A stretch of DNA of 64,000 nucleotides from Delphinus delphis (GCF_949987515.2 NC_082684.1:155883356-155947355); one strand, 5' to 3'; shown: positions 36,190 to 47,945, numbered from the stretch's first letter. Translations and numbers: made by a program. The notes: a model not told the origin generated them from the letters alone.

Positions 36190-37925
36190 TCCCACATGAT
36201 CATTTTTCTCTACATGCTTTTATTCTTTAAATAACTGATTTAGCTATCCTGGAAACTTATTCTCTAAATACTTGTATTTAGCTATCCTCACGTATTATTT
36301 TGCCAAGTTCTACTGACACCATCCATCGTCCATCAATACATTCAAAATTATACAAGGTCGATATCAGTCTTATGATCTCCCCACCTCCTGTGTATCAAAT
36401 TTAATTGTCCTTTATAGGTCACTAGGGCCTCTTGTCCTTTTATATAAGCACACCTGTGTGCAGAGAAGCACAGCTCTGTTGCTTCTTTGGGAATTGGTAA
36501 CGTCCAATTTACTGATTGCTTGGTGTGAGTGTGTATGTGTTTCACAGTAAAAGATAGTTTTATTCTAATTGATACTTCAAAAAACAATGTCATGATAATC
36601 AAGGTCGAAAAATATACGTCGAGTTTATTATGTGGTTTTAGAAGAAAGCAAACAAATGGCACACCAATTCTAACACCAGAAAAATCAACAGTTTAGAATG
36701 ATGCATGTTCAAATATCTCCTCATTAATGTATACCTTTATTTGTTCAAGAGTATCTTTTGGATACTCTACAACATTCATAGTTTGTTGAATAACTTTTAT
36801 TATTTTACTGAATGGGTAAGACATGTTTAATAAGTCACTCTTTCTAGAATAGTTTAACACTTTTAAAAGTCATTTGTTTCCTGGGCAGGGTTTGTGTGCA
36901 CTTTATGTTCCCAGAATGCATGGGACACAAACCCTGCCTCCAGATATTAAATGAAATGACAAGAAATCCTAAAAAATAACTTGACTAAAGTTAAAATGAA
37001 AAACACTTCTCTGGCCATCCTTTTCTTGTTTGTTTGTTTCCCTCAGTAGCCAATGCATTGCACTCCAAGTCCACTGACCCATCCTGATTCCAGCTTCCAT
37101 AAACCTAAACATGTCACCAAGGAGGTAATTTCTCACAAACTACATTCCAAATTTTGACACAGTTCCTAAGAGCTATCCTGTAATATCCAGAAGAAATTTT
37201 AGTGGTTCTCATTTATTATTTTAGAGGAACAATCAGTGAGTGAAATCACTCAGCTTTCCGATCAATGCCATTGATGACTGATGACGGGGGACTTTTCATG
37301 TTATTGGTCAACAGTATTATTTCATGTCCTGGCTCAATGTCCTCCACCACTTTCCTCATCAGCCCCTGCAACCCTGACCTCTCCTCCTTAAGGCAGCTCG
37401 ATGTCTTATTCTCAGCCAATGATTTTCCCTTGTCTTAGGACCAAATCCATCCCCACTGTTAATAATGAACTATTTCATAGAAAAAAAATTAAAGCTATAA
37501 TAAAGGAAACTCCTAAAATCCCTCCCCCCACACACAGAGGCTTTGGTATTTCCATTTACTCTTAACTCTTTGCTTAGACAAGAACTTAATCAAATGAAGA
37601 CCCTTAAACAGATAGTTATAGTTCAAGACCAAGATGATGGACTGTTAGATTATGTTTAAGGTCCAGTTAAATGAATATCTGAACATAAGATTAGGTCTAA
37701 AGATTAAAATAAAGGTTCCCCCCCCCCCCCACTTCTTATTGCTGTGAGTAGAACAACTATCCATCTGGTTTCCCCAATCAGAGGCTGGGAGATATAGATT
37801 CTTACATTTTCCTCATTTGCCCTATTCCAATCAACTATCACATCCTGTAAGTTTATCTCATTTCTAAATATTCCTTTTCTCCAGCCATGCTGCTGCTTGA
37901 GTTCAGACACATACCCTATGACCAC
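36190..37925. other. Unique stretch with a notable hairpin
   Basis: Single-copy DNA with no recognised repeat or gene. It includes an imperfect C-run at 37718-37731 and a perfect 14 bp-arm inverted repeat at 36884-36938 (listed separately). Confidence 0.5.
36884..36938. repeat. Perfect 14 bp inverted repeat with 27-base spacer (hairpin)
   Basis: GGCAGGGTTTGTGT at 36884-36897 is matched by its exact reverse complement ACACAAACCCTGCC at 36925-36938. Inside the spacer, TCCCA and TGGGA can form a further five pairs. It could be a fold-back DNA-transposon remnant, an RNA hairpin or a chance structure. Confidence 0.85.
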
Positions 37926-37929
37926 ATGA

Positions 37930-38385
37930 TAATTTCTTCCCTAATCCCGTCCATCAGTTGATACTTTACACTGCTTCCAGAGGGTTCCTTCTGACCCATA
38001 AACACAATTGTCCTCAAAAACTTTCAGCAACTCCCTAGAACTATATATCTCCAAGAATGGCAAACAAGAACATTCACACTTTGACACTGTAATTTCGTTT
38101 TTGGTCTTAATGTTGTCTCTGCATAGACTGGCTGTTCCTTATCTATTCAGAAGGTTTTTAACTCAAACTCAAAGCCTCCATTCAAGTCTACCATCTTCTT
38201 TAGACCTAAGATCCAAGTTGAAGACTATATTCACTGTGTTCCCTTCGACCCTTTCATCTTACTCCATTACATCATATGTTCTATTGGGCTTTCCTGTCTG
38301 TCTCTTAAACTAGACTGTATGTACTTTGAGGTTAGGGTCACCAACCAGTACGGGTCTATGTCTAAAATATGATTTCTATAAATTC
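37930..38385 (+). repeat. L2 LINE 3' remnant
   Basis: L2-type pyrimidine-rich text is readable: AGACTGGCTGTTCCTTATCT, AGCCTCCATTCAAGTCTACC, CATTACATCATATGTTCTAT and CTAGACTGTATGTACTTTGA, in the order of the L2 3' region. The 101-codon frame at 38008-38313 is incidental. Confidence 0.6.
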
Positions 38386-38389
38386 TTGT

Positions 38390-39118
38390 GAAATACAAAA
38401 TGAAGGAAGGAAGGAATAAGTGTCCTGATAACTTTGATTTCTTCTGTATTAGGATTTTTACTTCTCCCTTTACAACTTCCCAGTGGCTAAATTTGATTCT
38501 TAAGTCTTTACCTAGAGATTAAGTTCATTCTATCTGTTGTTAGACCTCTGTAGGGTTAACTACCTGTCTCTCTAGATCTCTGCTTACTGACTTCCTTTAG
38601 ACTCTTCCCAACTCCAGGGAAGCTAATTAACAGACAACCTGTCTAACAGGTGCCATACTTTCCTGTATTCACTTCTCAGAATAGACTTCCTTCTAATTTG
38701 TTTCACTCACCCAGCCCCAAATAACTGCCCTATGTCTGTCAGATCTGAGCGACTTTCTGACCACCCTTTCTCACTACTTATATTACTTGTGGCCACCACG
38801 TTAACTGGTATTTTTATTCTATTGCTTTATAATTCTTTTGAATGGAAAATAGTCCAACTAAATAGCACTATTTGGCACAATCCTCCCTAACTGCTTCCTT
38901 CCTGATTCAGTATAAAGACAGTAAAATGCTCCAATTTCTTCACGGCATCCCCCTCCTCAAAACGTGTAGATTCTTTCTTGACTCCAAATATTTGCTTGGC
39001 CAGTTCTTGTGCTTTCTGCGATATTTTCTGGAATGACAGCCTGGGGCACAAGATAGAAAGCTTTTCCAAACTATTCTCTTGGAAAAATTCCAAAAAGGTC
39101 TAGGGCAATAGTCCATTA
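38390..39118. other. Unique non-coding stretch
   Basis: No repeat family or gene is recognised. Confidence 0.4.
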
Positions 39119-39119
39119 A

Positions 39120-39367
39120 AATAATATAGTGCTGGGCTTTCCTGGTGGCGCAGTGGTTGAGAGTCCGCCTGCTGATGCAGGGGACACGGGTTCGTGCCCC
39201 GGTCTGGGAAGATCCCACATGCCACAAAGCGTCTGGGCCCATGAACCATGGCCGCTGAGCCTGCACATCTGGAGCCTGTGCTCCGCAACGGGAGAAGCCA
39301 CAACAGTGAGAGGCCCGCGTACCGCAAAAAAAATAATTATAATAAAAATAATAATAATATAGTGCTG
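39120..39367 (+). mobile_element. CHR-2-like SINE with perfect 15 bp target-site duplication
   Basis: The body starts near 39135 (GGGCTTTCCTGGTGGCGCAG) and ends GCGTACCGC plus an A/T-rich tail (AAAAAAAATAATTATAATAA). The 15-base duplication AATAATATAGTGCTG is identical at 39120-39134 and 39353-39367. The perfect duplication and intact CpGs suggest it is one of the younger insertions here. Open frames on both strands are SINE read-through. Confidence 0.97.
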
Positions 39368-39369
39368 TG

Positions 39370-40080
39370 CTATCTAGGCAATAGTATCAATGCTGTACAG
39401 AGATGGTAACTGGGTATGAGGGTAGATAAACAAACTGGAACAAAAGTCAAAGTTATATTTAGGAATAGAACTTTTAAATATATATTCATATTATTATTTT
39501 TGCTCCTAAAAGCAACACGTGGAATTAATCATTTGAATTATCATGACTAAGAGGAGAATAATCATAAAGAGAGAGTAAGATGTTTCTTAGATGAGTCTCC
39601 TTTAACACCTTTTAGAAAGTTAAGAAAAAGTATGTCATAGTTGCAATGTAATAGAGGACATGTGGATTGGTAAATGCTAAATAATCAGGATTAAAAATCT
39701 GACACACAAAATAGGCTGCTTCGACTGCTTAATTAATGACTACAGATATCATATGTGGCCGACTATTGGAAGCATTAACACATGACATGAGATCCACTCA
39801 AATTCAACAAAATCTTTTGTCCTTATTTCTAATGGTAACAGAAGCTGAAGGGATTTGTTATGCCTGTGTGGATTCAGTATTTTTTAAAAGAATAAATAAT
39901 TTAAATAAATATTCTGGGAATGCCGAATTTCAGCTAACTTTATACATATATAATACATATATATACACATAGATATACAGATATGTACAAACAGATATAG
40001 ATAATTTTTAAATATAAAAAAATTCCAACATTATTCCTATGCCTGGTATTTGATCTGGTAATGAGTAAAGACTTCCTTTT
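39370..40080. other. Unique AT-rich stretch
   Basis: No gene is recognised; (TA/CA)-rich text lies at 39945-39985. Confidence 0.4.
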
Positions 40081-40083
40081 TAA

Positions 40084-40172
40084 TTTTCTTTTCCTTCCTT
40101 CCTTCCTTCCTTCCCTTTCTCTTTCTCCCTCCCTATCCCTCTCTCTCTCTCTTTCTCTCTCTCTCTCTTTCC
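40084..40172. repeat. 89-base polypyrimidine tract, (CCTT)n then (CT)n
   Basis: Only one purine (an A at about 40135) interrupts 89 bases of C and T. It is a microsatellite of the type able to form triplex DNA. Confidence 0.95.
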
Positions 40173-40439
40173 ATGAACTTTCATGTAATGAAGTTCCTGA
40201 TAAGTCTTGTGTGTCTTATATCTTCGGTAGGGATTTCCCCAAAGACAACCTAATTCCAACACTTTTCTTTGTGTGGAAATAAATGTTATTCCATGGTAGG
40301 AGTAACTGAAAAATAATTCTGAAGAGTAGTCTTTATAGGAAACGCATTGTTTTTTCTGTATCTGCTGCCATTACCCTGCTAAATTCTGGCATCACTCTGT
40401 TTAACTCTGTTAAAACTTAGACTTAGTTTGGTTTTTTTT

Positions 40440-40658
40440 GCTTTTGTTTTTTTGTTTTTTTTTTTGCAGTACACGGCCCTCTCACTGTTGTGGCCTCTCC
40501 CGTTGCGGAGCACAGGCTACGGACGCGCAGCCTCAGCGGCCATGGCTCACGGCCCTAGCCGCTCCGCGGCATGTGGGATCTTCCCAGACCGGGGCACAAA
40601 CCCGTGTCCCCTGCATCGGCAGGTGGACTCTCAACCACTGCATCACCAGGGAAGCCCT
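40440..40658 (-). mobile_element. CHR-2-like SINE
   Basis: Minus-orientation CHR-2 body: an impure poly-T tail at about 40432-40465, then GCAGTACACGGCCCTCTCAC and the terminal CATCACCAGGGAAGCCC at about 40657. No clean target-site duplication was found, perhaps because the poly-T flank is low-complexity. The 81- and 86-codon frames are SINE read-through. Confidence 0.93.
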
Positions 40659-40659
40659 G

Positions 40660-41970
40660 ATTGTTTTATCTACTCATTCATGACATGAAATCATCCCATC
40701 TGTAGCAAATAGGATATTTCAATGATTAGGTTCATATAGATCTTTTTCCCTGACAGATCAACCACTAAATTAGCACTGTATTTTGGTAAGCTTATTTAGG
40801 ATACCTGTCCATTTTTACAAATGTCGAGAAACAAAATGAAAATTTGTATCCTAATGTTTTCTTTAAAAACGTATATAAGCAGATTATTGTTAACTTTCGA
40901 TCCAAAAAGCCTGATTTGAAAGTATTTTGTGTTTTCTCAAAGTGCTTGCATGTGTTGTGGCATAGTCAATTTCTGAGATCCCCTTTAAAAGACCACAATG
41001 CGAAGAAGAATGAAGCATTGAAAAGTGAGATTTCAAATTAGAAAAACAAATCCTGGATTATAAATTAATGTCTTTTTCTGAGTCTGACCTCTGTTCTGGA
41101 TTCCTACCACAGATATTGTTAGGTGTTGTGACTCAAGGTAAATGTTTGTCTCTTTCATAAGCTTTTTTGGCAAACATCTAGCATCTGCTTCAGTATTAAT
41201 ACAGAGAAGGAAGTCTGTGCATGTGTTGAGGGGGCAGTATTTGTTTCATGTAGCTCCAATGAGAACCTTAGGTAAAGATCGTAAAATTTTGAAATGATCC
41301 TGTTTGACAAACGTCCAACATGATACATATGTTAAGGCAAAGTAAAGTATGATTTAATATATTAAAAAAAATATGGACAGTAGTGTCAAATCTAAGCCTT
41401 CCCAAGCATTAATTTTGTTTAAACATTGCAAAAAATTGTTTTTGATGCCAGTAAATAAGAAAAAACAAGACTTTGATGTTGTGGGTGGATATCTCTATCC
41501 ATCTTTCTTTGTTAAAGTTCCAAATGTTACTACAATAACAATGTTCATTTGCCAAAGGAGACTATTGTGATAGGTACACAAAGACTTTTGTCATTAGAGA
41601 GAAAGAAGCAAGAAAGCATGGAATTGACTTTGTGGATGAAAAGGGACAAACTTCTTTTTTTCTGTGTAAGTGTTCCAATGACAAATTTTAAATGAGGATT
41701 ACTTTTTAGGAGGGTCTGGGAATCTTTGCTCCCATGCTTTGTCTCCTTAAATTATATTTCACAACGACATATTTTAAAACCTAGAATTACAGTGGGATTT
41801 TATTCTGTTTACTTATTTTTGTTTATAACTGTCTATTTCCACACATTCATTAGACCTATGTTAAGACAGATCAAACATGATAAGCCTTATTAATACTCTT
41901 CATTATTAATTAAATCGTAATGAAATTAGATATGTAAATAAGAAATACAAAATCAATTTTCCTTTAATAC
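40660..41970. other. Unique AT-rich stretch
   Basis: No repeat family, RNA or gene is recognised between the SINE and the inverted L1. Confidence 0.45.
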
Positions 41971-42278
41971 ATTTATTTAACATCTTTACTGGAGTATAAC
42001 TGCTTTACAATGGTGTGTTAGTTTCTGCTTTATAACAAAGTGACTCAGTTTTACATATACATATATCCCCATATCTCCTCCATCTTGAGTCTCCCTCCCA
42101 CCCTCCCTATCCCACTCCTCTAGGTGGTCAAACAGCACCGAGCTGATCTCCCTGTGCTATGCACCTGCTTCCCACTAGCTATCTATTTTACATTTGGTAG
42201 TGTATATATGTCCACACCACTCTCTCACTTGGTCCCAGCTTATCCTTCCCCAAACCCGTGTCCTCAAGTCCATTCTCT

Positions 42279-42514
42279 ACATATGCATCTTTTTTTTTTT
42301 TTTTTTTTGTGGTACGCGGGCCTCTCACTGTTGTGGCCTCTTCCGTTGCAGAGCACAGGCTCCGGACACGCAGGTTCAGTGGCCATGGCTCACGGGCCTA
42401 GCCGCTCGCGGCATGTGGGATCAGCCCGGACCGGGGCACAAACCCGTGTCCCCTGCATCGGCAGGCAGACTCTAAACCACTGGGCCACAGGGAAGCCCTA
42501 CATCTGCATCTTTA
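42279..42514 (-). mobile_element. CHR-2-like SINE nested in the L1 3' region
   Basis: A poly-T tail at about 42290-42309 is followed by GTGGTACGCGGGCCTCTCAC and the terminal CCACAGGGAAGCCC at about 42498. TACATATGCATCTTT at 42279 and TACATCTGCATCTTT at 42499 are a one-mismatch target-site duplication. It has the same orientation as its host L1. Confidence 0.94.
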
Positions 42515-45500
42515 TTCCTGTCTTGCCCCTAGGTTCTTCATAACCTTTTTTTGTTTTTTCAATTTTCCATATATATGTGTTAGCTATATGGTATTTGTTT
42601 TTCTCTTTCTGACTTACTTTACTCTGTATGACAGTCTCTAAGTCCATCCACCTCACTACAAATAACTCAGTTTCATTCCTTTTCATGGCTGAGTAATATT
42701 CCATTGTATATGTGTGCCACATCTTCTTTATCCATTCATCTGTTGATGGACACTTAGGTTGCTTCCATGTCCTGGCTATTGTAAATAGAGCTGCAATGAA
42801 CATTTTGGTACAGGACACTTTTTGAATTATGGTTTTCTCAGGGTATATGCCCAGTAGTGGGATTGCTGGGTTGTATGGTAGTTCTACTTTTAGTTTTTTA
42901 AGAAACCTCCATACTGTTCTCCATAGTGGCTGTATCAATGTACATTCCCACCAACAGTGCAAGAGGGTTCCCTTTTCTCCACACCCTCTCCAGCATTTGT
43001 TGTTTTGTAGATTTTTTGATGATGGCCATTCTGACTTGTGTGAGGTGATACCTCACTGCAGATTTGATTTGCATTTCTCTAATGATTAGTGATGTTGAGC
43101 ATCCTTTCATGTGTTTGTTGGCAATCTGTATATCTTCTTTGGAGAAATGTCTATTTAGGTCTTCTGCCCATTTTTGGATTGGGTTGTTTGTTTTTTTGCT
43201 ATTGACCTGCATGAGCTGCTTGTAAATCTTGGAGATTAATCTTTTGTCAGTTGCTTCATTTGCAAATATTTTCTCCCATTCTGAGGGTTGTCTTTTCATC
43301 TTGTTTATGGTTTCTTTTAAGTTTCATTATGTCCCATTTGTTTATTTTTCCTATTATTTCCATTTCTCCAGGAGGTAGGTCAAAAACGATCTTGTTGTGA
43401 TTTATGCCATAGTTGTTCTGCCTATGTTTTCCTCTAAGAGTTTTCGAGCATCTGGACTTTTTAGGTTTTTAATCCATTTTCAGTTTATTTTTGTGTATGG
43501 TGTTAGGGAGTGTTCTAATTTCATTCTTTTACATGTAGCTGTCCAGTTTTCCCAAGAGCACTTATTGAAGAGGCTGTCTTTTCTCCATTGTGTATTCTTG
43601 CCTCCTTTATCAAAAATAAGGTGACCATATGTGTGTGGGTTTATCTCTGGTCTTTCTATCCTGTTCCATTGATCTATATTTCTGTTTTGTGCCAGTACCA
43701 TACTGTCTTGATTACTGTAGCTTTGCAGTATAGTCTGAAGTCTGGGAGCCTGATTCCTCCAGCTCCATTTTTCTTTCTCAAGATTGCTTTGGCTATTTGG
43801 GGTCTTTTGTGTTTCCATACAAACTGTGCAATTTTTTGTTCTAGTTCTGTGAAAATTGCCATTGGTAGTTTGATAGGGATTGCATTGAATCTGTAGATTG
43901 CTTTGGGTACTACAGTCATTTTCACAATGTTGATTCTTCCAATTCAAGAACATGGGATATCTCTCCATCTGTGTGTATCATCTTTAATTTCTTTCATCAG
44001 TTTCTTATAGTTTTCTGCATATAGGTCTTTTGTCTCCTTAGGTAGATTTATTCCTAGGTATTTTATTCTTTTTGTTGCAGTGGTAAATGGGAGTGTTTCC
44101 TTAATTTCTCTTTCAGATTTTTCATCATTTGTATATAGGAATGCGAGAGATTTCTGAGCATTAATTTTGTATCCTGCTACTTTACCAAATTCATTGATTA
44201 GTTCTAGTAGTTTTCTGGTAGAGTCTTTAGGATTCTCTATGTATAGTAATATGTAATCTGCAAACAGTGACAGGTTTACTTCTTTCTGATTTTGATTCCT
44301 TTTATTTCTTTTTCTTCTCTGATTGCTGTGGCTAAATCTTCCAAAACTATGTTGAATAATAGTGGTGAGAGTGGGCATCCTTGTCTTGTTCCTGAACAAA
44401 TGGAAATGGTTTCAGTTTTTCACCATTGAGAATGATGCTGGCTGTGAGTTTCTCATATATGGAATTTATTATGTTGAGATAAGTTCCCTCTATGCCTAAT
44501 TTCTGGAGGGTTTTTATCATAAATGCGTGTTGAATGTTGTCCGAAGTTTTTTCTGCATCTATTGAGATGATCATATGGTTTTTATCCTTCAATTAGTTAA
44601 TATGGTGTATCACACTGACTGATCTGCATAACGTGAAAAATCCTTGCATTCCTGGGATAAACCCCACTTCATCATGGTGTATGATCCTTTTAATGTGCTC
44701 TTGGATTCTGTTTGCTAGTATTTTGTTGAGGATATTTGCATCTATGTTCATCAGTGATATTGGCCTGTAGTTTCCTTTCTTTGTGACATGTCTGTCTGGT
44801 TTTGGTATCCGGGAGATGGTGGTCTCATAGAATGAGTTTGGGAGTGTTCCTCCCTCTGCTATGTTTTGGAAGAGTTTGAGAAGGATAGGTGTTAGCTCTT
44901 CTCTAAATGTTTGATAGAATTTGCCTGTGAAGCCATCTGGTCCTGGGCTTTTGTTTGTTGGAAGATTTTAAATCACAGTCTCAATTTCAGTGTTTGTGAT
45001 TGGTCTGTTTATATTTTCTATTTCTTCCAGGTTCAGTCTCAGCAGGTTTTGCTTTTCTAAGAATTTGTCCATTTCTTGGCATATAGTTGCTTGTAGTAAT
45101 CTCTCATGATCCTTTGTATTTCTGCAGTGTCAGTTATTAATTCTCCTTTTTCATTTCTAATTTTATTGATCTGAGTCCTCTCCCTTTTTTTCTTGATGAG
45201 TTTGGGTAATGGTTTATCAATTTTGTTTATCTTCTCAAAGAACCAGCTTTTATTTTTATTGATCTTTGCTATTGTTTCCTTCATTTCTTTTTTTAATTAA
45301 TTAATTAATATTTGGCTGCATTGGGTCTTTGAGGCTGCGCGCGGGCTGTCTCTAGTTGCAGTGAGGGGGGGCTTCTCATTGTGGTGGCTTCTCTTGTTGC
45401 AGAGCACAGGCTCTAGGCACACGGGCTTCAGTAGTTGTGGGACATGGACTCAATAGTTGTGGTTTGTGGGCTCTAGAGCACAGGCTCAGTACTTGTGGCG

Positions 45501-46645
45501 CACGGGCTTAGTTGCTCTGCGGCATGTGGGATCTTCCCGGACCAGGGCTCGAATCCATGTCCTGTGCACTGGCAGGTGGATTCTTAACTACTGCCCCACC
45601 AGGGAAGTCCCTGTTTTTCATTTATTTGTGATCTGATCTTTATGATTTCTTTCCTTTTGCTAACTTTGGGGTTTTTTTATTCTTAGTTCTCTAATTGCTT
45701 TAGGGATTATGTTAGGTTGTTTATTTGAGATGTTTCTTGAGGTACGAGTGTATTGCTATAAACGTCCCACTTAGAACTACTTCTGCTGCATCCCATAGGT
45801 TTTGGGTCATCATGTTTTCACTGTCATTTATTTCTAGGCATTTTTTGAATTCCTCTTTGATCTCTTGGTTATTAAGTAGGGTATTGTTTAGCCTCCATGT
45901 GTCTGTATTTTTTACAGATTTTTTCCTGTAATTGATATCTAGTCTCATAGCATTGTGGTTGGAAAAGATACTTGATACGATTTCAATTTTCTTAAATTTA
46001 CCAAGGCTTGATTTGTGATCCAAGATATGATCTATCCTGGGGAATGTTCCATGAGCACTTGAGAAGAAAGTGTATTCTGTTGTTTTTGGATGGAATGTCC
46101 TATAAATATCAATTAAGTCCATCTTGTTTAATGTATCATTTAAAGCTTGTGTTTCCTTATTTATTTTCATTTTGGATGATCTGTCCATTGGTGAAAGTGG
46201 GGTGTTAAAGTCCCCTACTATGAATGTGTTACTGTCGATTTCCCCTCTTATGGCTGTTAGCATTTGCCTTATGTATTGAGGTGCTCCTATGTTGGGTGCA
46301 TAAATATTTACAATTGTTATATCTTCTTATTGGATTGACCCCTTGATCATTATGTAGTATCCTTCTTTGTCTCTTTTAATAGTCTTTACTTTAAAGTCTA
46401 TTTTGTCTGAGAATTGCTACTCCAGCTTTCTTTTGATTTCCATTTTGAATGGAATATCTTTTTCCATCCCCTCACTTTCAGTCTGTATGTGTCCCTAGGT
46501 CTGAAGTGGGTCTCTTGTAGACAGCATATATATGGGTCTTGTTTTTGTATCCATTCAGCCAGTCTATGTCTTTTGGTTGGAGCATTTAATCCATTTACAT
46601 TTAAGGTAGTTATTGATATGTATGTTCCTATTAAAATTTTCTTAA
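42510..46645 (-). pseudogene. L1 ORF2 pseudogene, minus strand
   Basis: The endonuclease is better kept than in the other copy: the catalytic Glu of LQETHF is intact (codon 46512-46514), GDFN is intact (about 46203-46214) and RIDHIL retains the DH pair. The reverse transcriptase motif, however, reads FADY rather than FADD (Tyr codon 44253-44255), the same change as in the + strand copy. The C-terminal Cys-containing segment [16 protein letters not shown] is readable near 42910-42960. The frame is cut by indels and by a SINE at 45286-45612. Non-functional. Confidence 0.92.
45286..45612 (-). mobile_element. Longer CHR-class SINE (about 320 bp) nested in L1 ORF2
   Basis: Minus-orientation SINE with an AT-rich tail (TTAATTAATTAATTAATA), then GGCTGCATTGGGTCTTTGAG, a repetitive GCACAGGCTC/GGGCTTCAGTAGTTG middle part and the 5' end CCCCACCAGGGAAGTCCC. 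It is the long CHR form, whose middle has internally repeated GGGCTC/TAGTTGTGG blocks. The target-site duplication is probable but imperfect (TTCATTTCT against TTCATTTAT). Host L1 and SINE share orientation. Confidence 0.85.
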
Positions 46646-46649
46646 TTGT

Positions 46650-47015
46650 TTTGGGTTTGTTATCGTAGGTCTTCTCCTTCTCTTGTGTTTCCTGCCTAGA
46701 GAAGTTCCTTTAGCATTTGTTGTAATGCTGTCTTGGTGGTACTGAATTCTCTTAGCTTTTGCTTACCTGTAAATTTTTAATTTCTCCATCAAATCTGAAT
46801 GAGATCCTTGCTTGGTAAAGTCATCTTGGTTGTAGGTTTTCCCTTTCATCACTTTAAATATGTCCTGTCACTCCCTTCTGGCTTGCAGAGTTTTTGCTGA
46901 AAGATCAGCTGTTAACCTTATGGGGATTCCCGTGTATGTTATTTATTGTTTTTCCCTTAATACTTTTAATATTTTTTCTTTGTATTTAATTCTTGATTGT
47001 TTGATTAATATGAGG
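46650..47015 (-). pseudogene. L1 ORF1 C-terminal fragment, minus strand
   Basis: On the minus strand the text corresponds to the C-terminal part of ORF1 (the TADLSA...LQARRE region around 46880-46920), matching the + strand copy at 31400-31735. The 5' boundary near 47015 marks truncation during insertion. Confidence 0.8.
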
Positions 47016-47700
47016 ACACAATTATTTTTGAAAGATATTGGTGAGTTGAGGTGAGGCTTCTCCAGGAAACCCTGGGGAGTTAATGGACCCATTCTGCTCG
47101 ATCGTAATTCCACTGGAAACAAATATTTAGCAAAAGGAAGGTAAAAGAAAGGACTGTGTGGTAATCAAGAGTTCTTTTCAATTTTTAACCAGGGATGTTG
47201 TAGTCAGAACTGCAGGAAAAACCTGATTTTCCAGGGTTGCATTGTTTAAAAGGCTATTAACAATCTTTTTTTTTTTTTTTAAGTACAATGTGATAGTCTT
47301 AAAAAAAAATTCTTTTCTGCACTTTTCTGGTGTACTTTACGCAGCTGATAACAGCATGATTCTCACTATCCTTAGATTCTGTAATACTGTGTGTGTGCAT
47401 GTGTGTGCCTGTGCTCTATGTGTGTTTCTTGTGCCAAATCTGTTCGTGTCACTGGTATACATTTGCCCTCCAGGGACAAACTTGTTGAATCATCAGTGTA
47501 TGCTGTTGTTTTTCATTTGTTATGCCGTCATACTTTCACACTCTCAGATGCATTATTGCTGTCTTTGCCACACTGAAAATGTTCTCATAATTGTGACGCC
47601 TAAATTTATATCTGTAGTACAACCTTCTCTTCTGAATTTCAAACTCATATGTATAATTGCTTACTTATCTAAATAATGTAGTATAATAATAATGGTCAGG
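47016..47700. other. Unique stretch with short TG-rich run
   Basis: A poly-T run lies at 47264-47280 and TG/TGTGCATG-rich text at 47388-47430. The 144-codon open frame at 47242-47676 begins in the poly-T, is Cys/Phe-rich and has no recognisable domain; it is not called a gene. Confidence 0.45.
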
Positions 47701-47721
47701 TGAGATAAATGAAATTTTTGA

Positions 47722-47945
47722 AAACAAGGATCTTGGAGTCAGACTACACAGGCCTGAATTCCAGCTTCACTACTTCTTAGCATGTGGCATTAGAGTGCTT
47801 TATTTAACATTACTCAGTGTTCTCATTTGTAAAATAGGGGTAGTAATAGAAGCAAAGTTATCGAAAGTATTGTATTGATGTGTTTATTAAAACTGATTAA
47901 AACTCTGGTACATCGTGAAGCACATGATAAATATTAGCAATTCTT
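47722..47945 (+). repeat. MIR SINE remnant
   Basis: GATCTTGGAGTCAGACTACA, CCTGAATTCCAGCTTCACTA, ATTTGTAAAATAGGGGTAGT and AAGCACATGATAAATATTAG give the full MIR order. Confidence 0.8.

Larger units (their letters stand above)
41975..47015 (-). mobile_element. 5'-truncated L1 retrotransposon with two nested SINEs
   Basis: Read on the minus strand, the element begins within the C-terminal half of ORF1 (near 47015), runs through all of ORF2 and ends with the same cetartiodactyl L1 3' end as the + strand copy (complement of TGGAGTATAACTGCTTTACA near 41990). It is closely related to the L1 at 28675-36185. SINEs interrupt it at about 42290-42500 and 45286-45612. Several frameshifts and stops break ORF2, but long open pieces survive (42498-42962, 42898-43299, 43480-43968, 43944-44399, 45721-46263). 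Confidence 0.95.

Noticed and set aside
47242..47676. 144-codon open frame
   Set aside because: It begins in a poly-T run and crosses a TG repeat; composition is Phe/Cys-rich without a recognisable fold.
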